Positions 1-12,063 of a DNA stretch of 64,000 bases are shown in pieces; position 1 is the stretch's first letter; each line of letters begins with the position of its first letter. The DNA comes from Cryptomeria japonica (taxonomy: Eukaryota; Streptophyta; Pinopsida; Cupressales; Cupressaceae), in assembly GCF_030272615.1 (NCBI RefSeq), contig NC_081414.1, forward strand, positions 453,001 through 517,000. Reading direction: 5' to 3'. Under the pieces are notes generated by a model. It did not search any database, was not told the DNA's origin, and saw only the letters and a list, made by a program, of their open reading frames with translations. The position numbers were made by a program, and so were the translations under genes.

Positions 1-2080
1 ATATAAACTAAATATAATCGAAGAATTAAAACATTACATGGTCATCAATAATAAAAATAGAATAATTACTATGAATAATAATAGATGTTATTAATAATTT
101 TTATTATAATATAGATTAATTATTGCATGTATAATTATACATGATACTAGTTATCATAATTATTTTATTTTTGTGTTAGTAAAGTTAACGTAATTTTATT
201 AATATTATCAAAAAATACAATAAGATTTGTCACAATTTTAGCTCCTCCTACTTCGAATCCATACAAATTCACAATCTACATTTATCCTATCCAGAATAGT
301 TTCTACATATAAAACTTGTCATAGTTTCTGCTACTCCTTTGAATCCATACAAATTTCTAGTCTGCATCTATCCTATTCACCATAGTTTCTACATACGTTT
401 CTACAAAAAATTATGTTTCCAATCCTACTTCTTACATAAATATTTCTAAACTTTAACAAAAAAACAAAAAGAAAACTGAAAACCCTAACAATCCTTCCTT
501 CTTCACATTCTACAACATAGGCATTATGGTAACAAACTTCTATGTCACTATTCCACCTCGCCTTGCGTGGTAGTCTTAGAGCTCACTGAGACGACTTCGC
601 TCATTCTTTTTGTCTTTGATCCCATGAGCCTTCCCCTCTTTCTCTTTGTCTCATTCTTCTTTTGACTTCTCTGCTCTGAGAGTGTTATCATAATTATTAT
701 TATATTTCATTAATTAACAATAATATTTGCATAACTATTATGAAAATACATGGAGCTTTAATTCTAATTTGACACTCTATTTATTGCAAAACCTTTAGTA
801 TACATATCTAATTTGTGTTACATGTAGAAATCATTATTGTTACGATGTTGCCTAACTAAGTGATATGTTATAGATTGAACTAGATGCAACACATCTATTG
901 TTTACATACTAAGGAAAAGCATTTTATGTTTTAATATTTAAATATAGATGCTTCAAGGTTAAACTTTCTTTAATACTATTTGTCAAAAGATTTACTATAT
1001 TATTACTAAAAAATTTATTCTAAGAATTCCAATTTATTATTTAATGATGTCAATATTTTAATATTATTACTACAATTCAGAAATACCAACTTTAAAACAA
1101 AAGCATTATGATAGGAACCCGATGCATATGTGTATCTTGTTGATTTGATTGGCATGAGCTAGATCAATGATGATCACATGATTTGATTATCTTTGGCTTC
1201 GAGGATGTGATGCATTAAGAGTCATTGACCTCTTTTGAAATATGGACAGATATATATGTCCTTGTGGAACTAATGCAAACACGTGTTAGTCCATTGCGCT
1301 ATCGTAGTCCAAGTCAGGCCTACCTTTTGATATCTTGTGATATGCCTAGAATGAGCAATATCTTCCCACGTGATTTTATCTTTACTAGCAATCGCAGCTT
1401 GGTGTGTGATGTGTACGACAAACAAGTGTGGAAGGTCAATTAAAAAAAAAATTGATTTTTTTGTATACATTTATGCAATGCATGACGTCAATTGATAGGT
1501 CATTTACGAAATGATGTTTTTGCAAAAAAGGTATCAATGGAGAAGTGATAGTTTAAAATCGACCATGTATCCTCTTACAAGGATTGAAATACAAATAAGT
1601 TATTAAAAAATGGGAATGTAAATGAAAAACATTGTGAAGCAAGGTATGATGTGCATTGAATGGCATGGGATTTATGTAAGGACTGTGGAAAGGGGCTCCT
1701 TGGCTTCCTATAAATGCTTTGGTTCCTTCTGGTCCAAGCGTCCACTTGACTAAAATATTTCCAGCTAGAGCCAAACTGTAAAGGGCTCTGAATATATTGA
1801 ACGGGAACACTGGCTACAATTTGTTAGAGTTTTGGTTATGACCCAAGCTCCAAATACATTTAATGAGAATTGCAGCTTCAATTTTTTTTAGATTTTTTGT
1901 TATAATTTATGTTTTAATGGTAAATGTGTGAAATCTCTATTAACGAAGTAATACATTTTTGTCTTCATAATATATGTGATTGATTTTATTAACATTTAAG
2001 TTGTATTTGAAATCTCCATTGAATATAAAATTCATTTGTATTATCTTTTAATGTGTTTTCATTAAAATAAAATGTTCTCA
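1..2080. other. AT-rich intergenic DNA, no gene recognised
   Basis: Both strands were read. Open frames here are short (under 90 codons), have no recognisable motif and sit in AT-rich sequence with many homopolymer runs. No tRNA, rRNA or transposase remnant was seen. A weak tandem duplication lies near the left end and is listed separately. Confidence 0.6.
227..396. repeat. Imperfect tandem duplication, unit about 85 bp
   Basis: Two adjacent copies share the order TTGTCA, then GAATCCATACAAATT, then ATCCTAT, then AGTTTCTACATA. The first copy begins near 227 and the second near 315. They differ at many positions, so the duplication is old. No function is apparent. Confidence 0.7.
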
Positions 2081-2932
2081 CATTCTATACTGGCACTCAA
2101 TCTGATATCATATCAATAAGTACATCAAAGCGACATCAATCAAGCAATCAAGCAATCACACAATCAACAATCAATCACACAAGGGGCATCTAGCAACAAA
2201 AATCCTCCTATCAACATCCAGTCTCAACATCACGTCTTGCATAAGATCAAACATCATATTGAAGCAAGTGAACCATATCAACATCAAATCAGTCCCATAT
2301 CAAAATCAACAAATTGAATAAGTCCCATATCAAAATCAACAATCAGCACCATATCGAATCAAGACTCAATCTTTTCTCCATATCAAATTTGGTCCATATC
2401 AAACCAGATCCATATCGAATTTGACCCATATCGAATCAAGCCCCAATCTTTGATCCATATCGAATTAGACCCATATCGACCAAGGACCCATCTATCCCAA
2501 GCCGACATAGGCAATTATGTTACCTCGATGGACGAGTGAGGCATATACGTGCTATCCTCACGTAATCTCACCTCCATTTTTCAAACTTATTAAATCTATC
2601 GAGTAATCAATTCTCAAAAATTCACAAATCGTCACAAAATTGCAAAAAAATGTAAAGATAAAAAATCGGTGAACAATTGCACCTCCCCCCTCAATGAATA
2701 CAATTTTTTTCAATTTATCGCCCGAGGGGGCATATCATCATCATCATATCGAATCAAGTATCACATCGGTTTTGCATCGATCAATCAGTTTCACATCAAT
2801 GGCGATTTCTCATATCCAGGGACTTACATCAATGATTTTGACAAGAAACATCATATCAAAATTTTGACGACAAATTGAGCATTTTTCTTTGAATCAACAT
2901 GTGGTCACACATTGACTCAAAGAGGGGCAAAA
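2081..2932 (+). mobile_element. 3' internal (untranslated) end of an LTR retrotransposon
   Basis: This stretch ends in the polypurine tract AAAGAGGGGCAAAA (2919-2932), immediately followed by an LTR start TGTAGAC. The same tract, one A shorter, precedes the 3' LTR of the complete Tat element at 23836-23848. A GCCCGAGGGGGCATA-like block near 2720 resembles one near 23735 in that element. The segment is dominated by degenerate CATATCGAATCAA/CATATCAAA repeats. It holds no coding domain and was probably the region between pol and the 3' LTR of a relative of the 8.6-25.7 kb element. The left limit is a guess. Confidence 0.65.
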
Positions 2933-4380
2933 TGTAGACACCTAAAAGTTGCACAATCAATTAAGTAAATTTTATTCATTTCTAATTCCTCCAATTAATT
3001 AAATTAAGGTTTAATTAATATCCCTATTCCTCTAATTATCCCATTAAACAAATTAAACATTTGATTCAACCCTATTCTTCTAGCCTAGCCTATTAATTGA
3101 ACTAAGTACCCTTAGCCATTTAATTGAATAAATTCTATTTAATTAAAATCCCTTTTCCCCTTTTGATTAAATTCGCATTTAATTAAAAATCCCCTTTACA
3201 AATAAATAAATCCATATTTACTTATAAATAGTAACCCCACTTGCAAAATCCTACAAATGCAAGTTGCCACCCTTTTGGTTAAAATAAATCATTTTATTTA
3301 CCAAAAAATTCCTATTTTCCCTCACCCACTTGCAAAATCCTACATTTTTCATTATTCTTCTAAATCCCCTTCTAGAAGTCTTCTAATCCCTTCCTAATCA
3401 TGTTTTATCCCTTAATCTTGTCACATCCATAAATTTAGGGAAATCATTTCCCTAAAAATGGGGAAAGTCTTCCAAATGTGTGGAAGACTCTACCTTTTTC
3501 AACAAGTTAACTTGTTGAGTATTCCAAGTTTGTAAGGCTATGACAAAACCACTAGATGTTTCCCTCTTTGGTCAAGTAAACTTACAAAAGTCTTCCCAAG
3601 GCATTTAATGCCTCTTGCAAGCCCACACCCCTTAGCCATCATGGTTGTCCCTTTGACCATTTTTCATGTTGCACAAGAGTTTACCTCTTGGGTAATATCA
3701 TGCCTCCTTGGTTAATGGCATTATCCAATGATGTCACTCCTTGAGTTTACCCCTAAATGTTTAATTATCATCCCCTCAAGCCATCTCAAGGTGACATTTA
3801 TCAACTTGGGATTGAATTGAATTCCTCCCATGGATTGATAACTTTCAATCCTATCCCTTGTTGAGATTATTCAATCTCAACCATCCATTTCTCTCATTTT
3901 CCTATAAAGAGAGCTCATTTCTCTCCCAATTGATCAAGTCTTTTGTGCATCAAAATTATAGTCACGTTGCAGGTTAAGGAGCTCTCTTTGTCATCACCAA
4001 GCATCAAATTCATCAACATCAAGCATCCAAGTCATTTAGCATTAGCATTAGCATTTTAGCTTCATTTTCTAGTCTAGCATCTTGCATCCTATCTTCATCC
4101 ATCATCTCATTTTAGCTAGGATCTTAGTTGCATCCATTTTGATCTTAGCACATCACCATAACTCATTCTCTAGGTTGTCATCTTGAGGATCAAGCTACTC
4201 TCCCAAGTGAGGGCCAACTTGAATCTTAGAGATCTTTAGAGATAGAGGAGCATGGAACGATTTTGGGAGTTTTTGGTTCACTAACTTGTTTTTGTGATTT
4301 CTAACTCGAATGCAATGTTTCATGTGTGTGTTTGAAGTGTTTTCCTTCTTGCAGGTGGAAGACCACATTTTCAACTACAC
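2933..4380 (+). mobile_element. LTR of a Ty3/Tat-type retrotransposon (3' LTR of a truncated copy)
   Basis: It starts with TGTAGACACC directly after a polypurine tract. It shares its plan with the other LTRs here: an AT-rich first third with TTAATTAAA-type palindromes, a middle rich in 'ATTTAATGCCT' and 'TCTTCCA' motifs, a block reading TCAACTTGGGATTG, a 22-bp dyad at 3860-3881, and a TATA box (TATAAAGA, 3903-3910) 21 bp further on. The right end is uncertain because no second LTR or target duplication could be matched; 4380 is an estimate. Confidence 0.75.
3860..3910 (+). promoter_or_regulatory. LTR promoter: dyad plus TATA box
   Basis: The dyad arms are GTTGAGATT and AATCTCAAC around a 4-nt centre (3860-3881). 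After a spacer of exactly 21 bp comes TATAAAGA (3903-3910). The same layout is present in four other LTRs in the window. Confidence 0.65.
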
Positions 4381-7300
4381 AGCTTGCATTTAACATTTTG
4401 CATGTATTTTATTAAATATAGCGCTTAGGCTTGGTCGATATTTTCCACATTGTATATTTCATGTTGTATTGTTTGCAGACTTTTGTAGCAATGCCTTCAA
4501 GCACCCATTTCTAGCTCATTGCAATCCAAAAATAAAGAAAATTGGAAGTTGGGAGGCATAGGCGATGAAGATGTTGGTAATGGTTGTGAAACTGGGATTT
4601 GTATCTGTCAAATTTGTATTTGCTTGTAAGTTTCTAAAGGTTTTCAATGAATCCTTCGTGTGCGTTTTCTTACAACCATTGCTAGCTATTATATCCACAA
4701 TTCCTTGATGATTTTCGCCAAATAGATCTGATGCCTTGTCTATGTGTTAACATTTTACTTACATTTCTCACATAGTAGTTACAAATGTAGCATCTAATGA
4801 ATATTTTATGCACTTAGTTAACTCAAAATATATATAAATGGTTTCACACATAAATACATAGTTTTTCCTTTATTATATGCATGCAAATATGATTTTGGTA
4901 GCTATATTATGATTTGGGTCTATTGGCAATGAATTCAACTCTAATAATATGGATGCTCAACAAAGATTTTGCCTCTTGTGAGCATGTGGTTTGTATAATG
5001 TGGTTGACTCTTCAAAAATCCGAGCCCTATAAAATATTTTTAGAGGATGCCAAACGAAATCACTTGTTTATAGGGCTGATTTTGTTAAATGCATTGCGAA
5101 TTGTTTAGTGAGATGAAGGTTGTTTTGTAGTTTTTATCAATGTGTAGTGTTTTAGTCTTAGGAGCAAAGGTTTTTAATTAAAAAAACTTCTTATAATAGT
5201 TTGATCTTAGTTTTTGTTGGGGATGAAGGATTTTGTTTTTGGGGGTTAATTTTATATACAATTTTTTTCAGAAGACATGCACAAAATCTCTTGATCTTTG
5301 TGGGTGGAAGTTTAAAAAATAACAAAGAGAAAATTGAAAAGCCAAAGCCTAAAAGAAGTCTTTGAAGCCCTCAATTGTTAAAGTGAAGTTTAATCTTGTT
5401 AATGTGAATTATGATCTCTTTTAGTTAATTGTACATGGAAAATAAATTTATAGAGAAATACCAGTTCAAAATATCTTGTGATGTTTCTTTGTTTCAGAAC
5501 AAACTTACTTTAAGGCTTCCCTGAATCTATTAACACAATCCCACAGAAGGGCACATAAGTGTCGAATTATCAAAAAAAATTGGAAGGATGTAGCCAAACC
5601 TTCTCGAGAGAATCGGGTTAAAATATTGTAGATTTTTTTGCATTTAGATCTATGAATCAAATATTTATGATTTGAGTGTTCGGAGACAATATAAAAAAAA
5701 TATGTCATGGAAATTATGAATGTAATCCAAAACATTGGTAAAGAAAATAAATTTAATTAATTAAAAAAATTAAACTATAAACCTATAATCATAAGTTTGA
5801 ATGAAGAACCAGATGTGCAATCCAATCTTCTCCAAGCCCTACCATCCAAAGGCTCATATTACTTTTGTTATATGACTTTGGGTGTAAAATGCATATTATC
5901 CATCAGATTGCTTTCAAAGGGGAGATGAACACCAGACATTAGCCTTTATGTCAATTAGAATTTGGTTGTTTTGGCCTTCGTTTCATCCGATTAGTTTTCT
6001 CATCAATTAATCCACTATGCTTGTGAATTAGTCAACTATGTATGTAGAAAATATTTGTGGACTGTGAGACTGGTATTCAAACCCTTAATTATCTACGCAT
6101 TCATGCGACTTTGCTTCAATTTTTGTGATAAAAGGAACGAATGACAGTGATCACTCCTTGTTTAATCTATACGCACATGCCTCACACTTCCCACTAGAGA
6201 GCCCTAGTAACAATTTTTTAATAATCGACAAAACATTACAAAATCATAAAAAATATATTTCATTGTTTAGTTTTGATTGGCCACTGAACTTTTTTCTTCA
6301 AATTTTAAAATAAAAAAAAATAAAAAACACCAAGAAAAATATTATCCACCAATCAGAAAAAACTTAAAATTTTTAAAAAATTACCTTTGAAAAATACAAC
6401 GGTACAAACCATAGCAAACCATAGTGATTGAATTTAATTTTTGTGCTGGCATAGTTCCCAAGAATAAACTAATTATGGTTGTTGTGAGATTTACATATCA
6501 ATGCTATTTAAATAGTTTATTTAAAAGAAAGAAAATGGAATATTAATAGTTCAAAATAACTCAAAATGTTTTTTGTTCAATATGGTTGTCATGTCAAACC
6601 CTGCCAGTTGCCATAGAAATAGGTAAGAAAAGCACTAACGGTTGGACATTGTGCCAGTTGTTCATTTATTATATTTTAGATTAAAAATTGTCAATCCCGA
6701 TGGTAAAGCTTCATCACAAATATATGTGCATGCATTGGGACAAGTTAATATTATCATGCAAAGTGTAGGTAAAACATCACGCTTTGCAAAGAAAAAATCA
6801 AAATCAATCAACGGTTGCAAATCGTTCAATCGTCTTGCACACCTCTAGGTCAATGTGAACCGTTGGTTTTATATTTCAAGTCATCCATTTCATATAATGA
6901 GATGCCTTCGACGTAACAAGTTAGCACATGAGAGAAGAAAATATAATAGGGTGTTTTAGGGGATGCGTCTTCACTTTGTAGCATAATGGATTCTTCCATG
7001 TACATTCTTCACAAGTATGTGATCATACGATACCAATCAGGAACAACCACATTGAACAACTTGGCATACAGTTGGAGTCTACTAATAAGAAAGAGGCAAT
7101 TAAGAGAAAAGACCCACTCTGACACCAACCCACACATCAATGATTACACCATCGTGAGTCTATGCCTCATCAACAAGATAAGTTGGCAATGCATATTGCA
7201 ATCATAAAGCGACAATCGGATGCCAAGTAAAACAAAGGCAAGGACCACCATCAAGGCACTTAATGGTATGACTTTAAGATATTTTTTTAACCACATGGAC

Positions 7301-8055
7301 AAATACTATCAAGCAATCATTAGAGACAAGGGCCAGTTACTTGTTGACATTAAAAGGCTTAAGTAATGACTTAATTAACTAGTAATGGCGATAGCAAGTC
7401 AACAACGAATTAGAACAAAAAGAAGTTAAGCCATAAAATAATTAGGGTTTTAACTAGGGAGAGGAATTTAAACCCTCCAAATTAGTAATAAAAACCCTAA
7501 TTTTGTAGAAGCAACACCAACTCATTGGTTCTTTTGTAGTACTTATGAAGGTCTTTAATTTATTCTTAATATTTTGGGGATCCTTATAGTATTCTAGCAT
7601 CTTTAGCCATCTGATCATCAAAAGAGCATAATCTAATGTATTTCAACAATATACAAACCTTTTTATATCAAACCCAGATTGAAAAGAAGGCTCGTTTAAA
7701 TTTTAAATGCCCAAATTTGATTTTGTGATTCTAAAATACAATTTTGACAACCACTAGGCAAAGGCATCATCTCCACTAAGACCACTTTTTTGTGATGGAA
7801 TAAAGAGTACAACATTTATAAAAGTATGAGTGCTCTTGTTTTTTCATGGGAGGGATACCAATCATGTGATTCTTCGAGATAGGACCTCTTTTTAAGACAT
7901 AAGACTTGTCATATTTTTTGCTTTGTAGAATGAATTCCCAATAGTTTAATTCAAACACAAATAAGAATAACAATAATTTATGTATACATAAATTCATGTA
8001 TTGAACTCTCATAATATGTATGAAAAGATTAAATAGTTGAAAGCATAGGATGCAT
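4381..8055. other. Non-coding, no recognisable gene or element
   Basis: About 3.7 kb of AT-rich DNA with many stop codons in all frames. The longest open frames (up to 123 codons, minus strand 7776-8147) are low-complexity and show no domain. The pyrimidine-rich and 'AACCATAGCAAACCATAG' stretches suggest decayed repeats, but no family could be named. Confidence 0.55.
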
Positions 8056-9000
8056 ATAGGGGTAAGTGCACCAAGATGGTGAACAAAAAAGGGGGTATAA
8101 GTGTCCACTTTTTTTTTCTTCTGAAAATAGGTAAACCTGAACTTCAAAGAGATATTTGAAGGTCACGTACTCAAAACTAGGAGTTGAGAAAATAACAAGA
8201 ATTGTAGTACTTTGAATCTAGTTTCTAAACTACTAAAGTTTTTTAAAATTAGCTAAGATTAAGAGGGTCAAACCTCTCTCACACAAAAAATTGTTCCTGA
8301 TTTTTTCAGAAAAAACATAACAAAGTCATTTTCATGCGTTGCACAAAATATATAGTTCGATTTATTATTTTGCAAAACCCTTTGGTAAGATGATAGGTAT
8401 GATTGAGATCTAGAAGTTGTGTATTTTTTTGTAATTTTTCATTAAGTATTTTTTTTTTATGATTTTTTGAAGTGACTGCATCCTAAAAAATTTCGGTACC
8501 TGTTCGTGCGCTGGGCATAACTTGCATCAAAATAATTGAAAATGAAAACTTGTTTTTTTTAAAATTGTATAGAACCTAGTGTAGAACAATAATATGTAAT
8601 TTGTAGTCACATAAATCTGTCCACTTAATTAAATGAATATTTAGTATTTATTTGATTATTTAACCATCAATCAATAATTAATTAAATTAATATTTAATTA
8701 ATTCATCTTAACCCTCTTCTCCTATTAATTAAATAAATTATTCAATTTATTTGATTTAATTCACTGAACCAAATTCAAACCATTAATTAAATAAATAAAT
8801 CATATTTGTTTAATTAAATCTTCTCTCACGTTTAAATAAATTAATATTTATTTAAATCCCCCAAAATCCCCTCTCACATTTAAATAAATTAACATTTATT
8901 TAAATCACCTTTATCCTCCAGCCACTTGCATTTTCCTATAAATGCAAGTTGCACAACTATTTTAAATAAATAAATTATTTATTTAAAATCCTATTTATCC

Positions 9001-9160
9001 TCACCCACTTGAAACCTTTAATGGTTTCCCTTAAAGTCTTCAAACTTAATGGCTTCCTTCTAGAGTCTTCTCAAGCCTTTAATGGTTTCCCTTAAAGTCT
9101 TCAAACTTAATGGCTTCCTTCTAGAGTCTTCTCAAGCCTTTAATGGTTTCCCTCAAAGTC
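9001..9160 (+). repeat. 61-bp minisatellite in the 5' LTR, 3 copies
   Basis: The motif TTTAATGGTTTCCC recurs at a strict 61-bp spacing (ATGG at 9021, 9082, 9143). Each unit alternates CCTTTAATGG and CTTAATGGCTTCC segments, so it is itself built from two related halves. The 3' LTR carries five copies. Confidence 0.9.
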
Positions 9161-9891
9161 TTCAAGCATTTAATGCTTTATCTTCATTTTTCTCATGTAA
9201 ATAAATTAAGATTTATTTAAATAAAATCCAAAATTCACATTCACATTTAAATAAATTAATATTTATTTAAATATCTATCCAAATGCAAATTACACCATTT
9301 AATTGAAATAAATGATTTTATTTCAATTGAAAATCCCAAAATTCCTCCCACTTGCATTCTCCTACAAAATTCACTTGCATGCCTAAATCTCTTCTAGATT
9401 CTTCTAACTCCTTCTAATTAGCCTAATCCTATCTTAATCATTGTCACATTCCTAAATAAAAGGAAGTCACTTCTCAAAAACCTCTAAAGTCTTCAATAAC
9501 CATTAAAGGCTTTATGTCTTCAAATGGTTAACCTCTAAAGTCTTCCAAACCATTAAAGGCTCTTACATAACCATTTATGGTTAACTCGCCTTTTACCTTT
9601 GGTTAGAGACTTTCCTCTAACTTAACCATCCTTTTGACTCATGGGTCTCTTCAAAGCATTTATTTCTTTGACTAAGGTAACCATTTAACCCTTGCACATT
9701 CATTTATCCCTTGGATAAAAGGAATATCCATTAACCTAACCCTAACCCAACCCCCCTTGGTGACCATCATGTCCCCTCAAGCATTTAATGGTCCTTATCT
9801 CTCCTTTCAAGCCTCCTCATGGTGACACTTGTCAACATGGGATTGGGTTAAAAGTCTCACATGGATTGAATATCTTTCAATCCTAACCCTT

Positions 9892-9942
9892 GTTAAGATT
9901 GCTCAATCTTAACCCTTCATTTCCCCATTTCTTTTATAAATA
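9892..9942 (+). promoter_or_regulatory. 5' LTR promoter: dyad plus TATA box
   Basis: Perfect dyad with arms GTTAAGATTG and CAATCTTAAC around CT (9892-9913), then a 21-bp spacer, then TATAAATA (9935-9942). Transcription would be expected to begin some 25-35 bp downstream, which would place the R region from about 9970. Confidence 0.7.
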
Positions 9943-10940
9943 GAACCATTCTCCTCAAGCAAAGAAGAAAGCATTAGAGTATTGTTGCTATACTAGTATT
10001 AGCATGGAGGTTTTTCATAGAATCACTACCTACACTTGCATAGCATTTGTTTGTCACATCCAACCATCTTGAATCTCCATACGACATCCATGGCTAGTGT
10101 TAAAAGCTGAGAGCTACACTCATTTGGGACTTGGAGAGGGGAGAAACAAGGGAGAAGCATCAAAAGGCATCATGGAAGCATCTTAGGGAGGCTCTTCTCC
10201 TTTCTTTTGTTTTGTTAAACTTCTTTCATACTTTTTTGAAATCCCTTTTGATATGTTTGGAATGGTTTTTAGTTCTTTGTTTTGGTTTTATGGTTGAAAC
10301 TAACTTATTAACATTGAACTTTGTTGTTGCCTTGTCTCCATTTCCATGACATCATTTGGCAAACCCGACGTGAAAGAATAGAATTTTGCTTTTAAATTAG
10401 TTTTTTTTTTTTTTTTGAATAAGTCTTTTTAGTTGGTTGTTTAGAATGTTTTTTTTTATTAAATGGTTTCTTTTTTCAGAATAGACTTTTAAATTAGTTG
10501 TTTAAATTTTATTTTTTTAATTAATCTTTTACAATAGATTTTTTTTTAAGTTTCTTAAAATAGTTTTTATTTAAAATTAGATTTTTATTATTATTATTTT
10601 TTTAAGTAGTCTTTAAATTAAGATTTTTCTAAATTAGTCTTTCATTTAGTTCTAATTTAGATTTTAAATTAGTTTTTAATTTAGTTTTCGATTACATTTA
10701 AATTAGTTTTATTAATTTAGATCTAATTTGTTTGTTAGTGTGATTTGTGTTAATATGATTAATTTAATTTTGGATTTACATTTTGTGTAGGACATAAGGA
10801 GCGTCTTTCTAACATATTGTTGCAGGTGTTGAAAGTGTCAAATTTGCAAAAAAAAAATTCCTTAACATGTTCTAATTGGAAAAATTGATCAATCATAGGA
10901 TAGTCATTCACATTGTCTTCATTTTTCTATCTTGGTCTCA

Positions 10941-11480
10941 CATTGCTATCTTGGATTAAAATGAACTATATTTTTGCAATCTTGGCTAAAATGAACAGTC
11001 ACATCTTGCAATATGGGCTAAAAAGAACAATCAACTTGTTATTTTTTTGAGTTTAAAAAGAACAATCACATTGCTATCTTGGATTAAAACGAACTATCAT
11101 TTTTGCAATCTTGGCTAAAACGAACATTCACATCTTGCAATATGGGCTAAAAAGAATGATCAACTTGTTATTTTTCGAGTTTAAAAAGAACAATCACATT
11201 GCTATCTTGGATTAAAACGAACTATCATTTTTGCAATCTTGGCTAAAACGAACATTCACATCTTGCAATATGGGCTAAAAAGAAACAATCATCTTGTTAT
11301 TTTTTTGAGTTTAAAAAGAACAATCACATTGCTATCTTGGATTAAAACAAACTATCATTTTTGCAATCTTGGCTAAAACGAACATTCACATCTTGCAATA
11401 TGGGCTAAAAAGAATGATCAACTTGTTATTTTTTGAGTTTAAAAGAGAACAATCATTTTGCAATCTTAGATAAAATGAAC
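10941..11480 (+). repeat. Tandem array in the Tat leader, unit about 128 bp
   Basis: CATTGCTATCTTGGATTAAA recurs at 10941, 11069, 11197 and 11327 (spacings 128, 128, 130), with a fifth degenerate copy up to about 11480. Inside each unit a shorter motif of the type 'GC-TAT/AAT-CTTGG-TAAAA-GAAC' recurs two or three times, so the array is a higher-order repeat. Confidence 0.88.
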
Positions 11481-12063
11481 ACTTCATTTTGCTATCTTGG
11501 CTAAAAAGAACACCATGGTTGTTGGAGCAACATCTCCAAGTAGCAAATAGATCACATTGCGATGATGGGTTAAAAAGAACAAGTGTCTTTTGTGTTTCGC
11601 ACACTTGTGCAAAATCTGTAGAGTGGTCCTACTTCTAACACAAACTATCCTCTCACTTGGCTTTCGTGGTCCTAGGTGCAAGAGAAAAGTGTTAGTTACA
11701 CTCAAAAGTTTATCTTTTAAAGAGAGGCCTGCCAAGAGACACATCACTCTTGGGAATGACCTCGCGCGGTAAATCCTTCGAGCTGCTATAGAAATCAGGT
11801 GTGAGCGAAAGATGCAGCCTTGGGTATAGCTGTTCCTATAGTGTAACTTGTTGAAAGGACAAATGGGCCCCACCACAAGTTACAAGGCTCTTAAGTGAGT
11901 CACTACAGAATGAACTTATGTCTAAAGACATCAAAAAATACTAAACACCTTTATGTAGTAGCCCACTCGTTCTATTGATTGAGGATATTTGTGATAAATT
12001 CAGTGCAAGAGCATAAAAGGTTTTGCTCCCAATATACTCACCATACATATTTCCTTGAGTAGA

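Larger units (their letters stand above)
8602..10354 (+). repeat. 5' LTR of the Tat element (1753 bp)
   Basis: Bounded by TG...CA. The first third is a series of AT palindromes. It carries three copies of a 61-bp minisatellite motif (anchors at 9021, 9082 and 9143), a dyad at 9892-9913 and a TATA box TATAAATA at 9935-9942. Just beyond the LTR a primer-binding-site candidate begins TGGCAAACCC at 10357; I could not assign its tRNA. Confidence 0.92.

Noticed and set aside
244..262. TTCGAATCC resembling a tRNA T-loop
   Set aside because: No acceptor stem, D-arm or anticodon arm is present around it; it belongs to the tandem duplication at 227-396.
10131..10349. A 72-codon frame present in both LTRs (also 25501-25719)
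   Set aside because: It starts at TTG, lies wholly inside the LTR, and its presence in both places simply reflects LTR identity.
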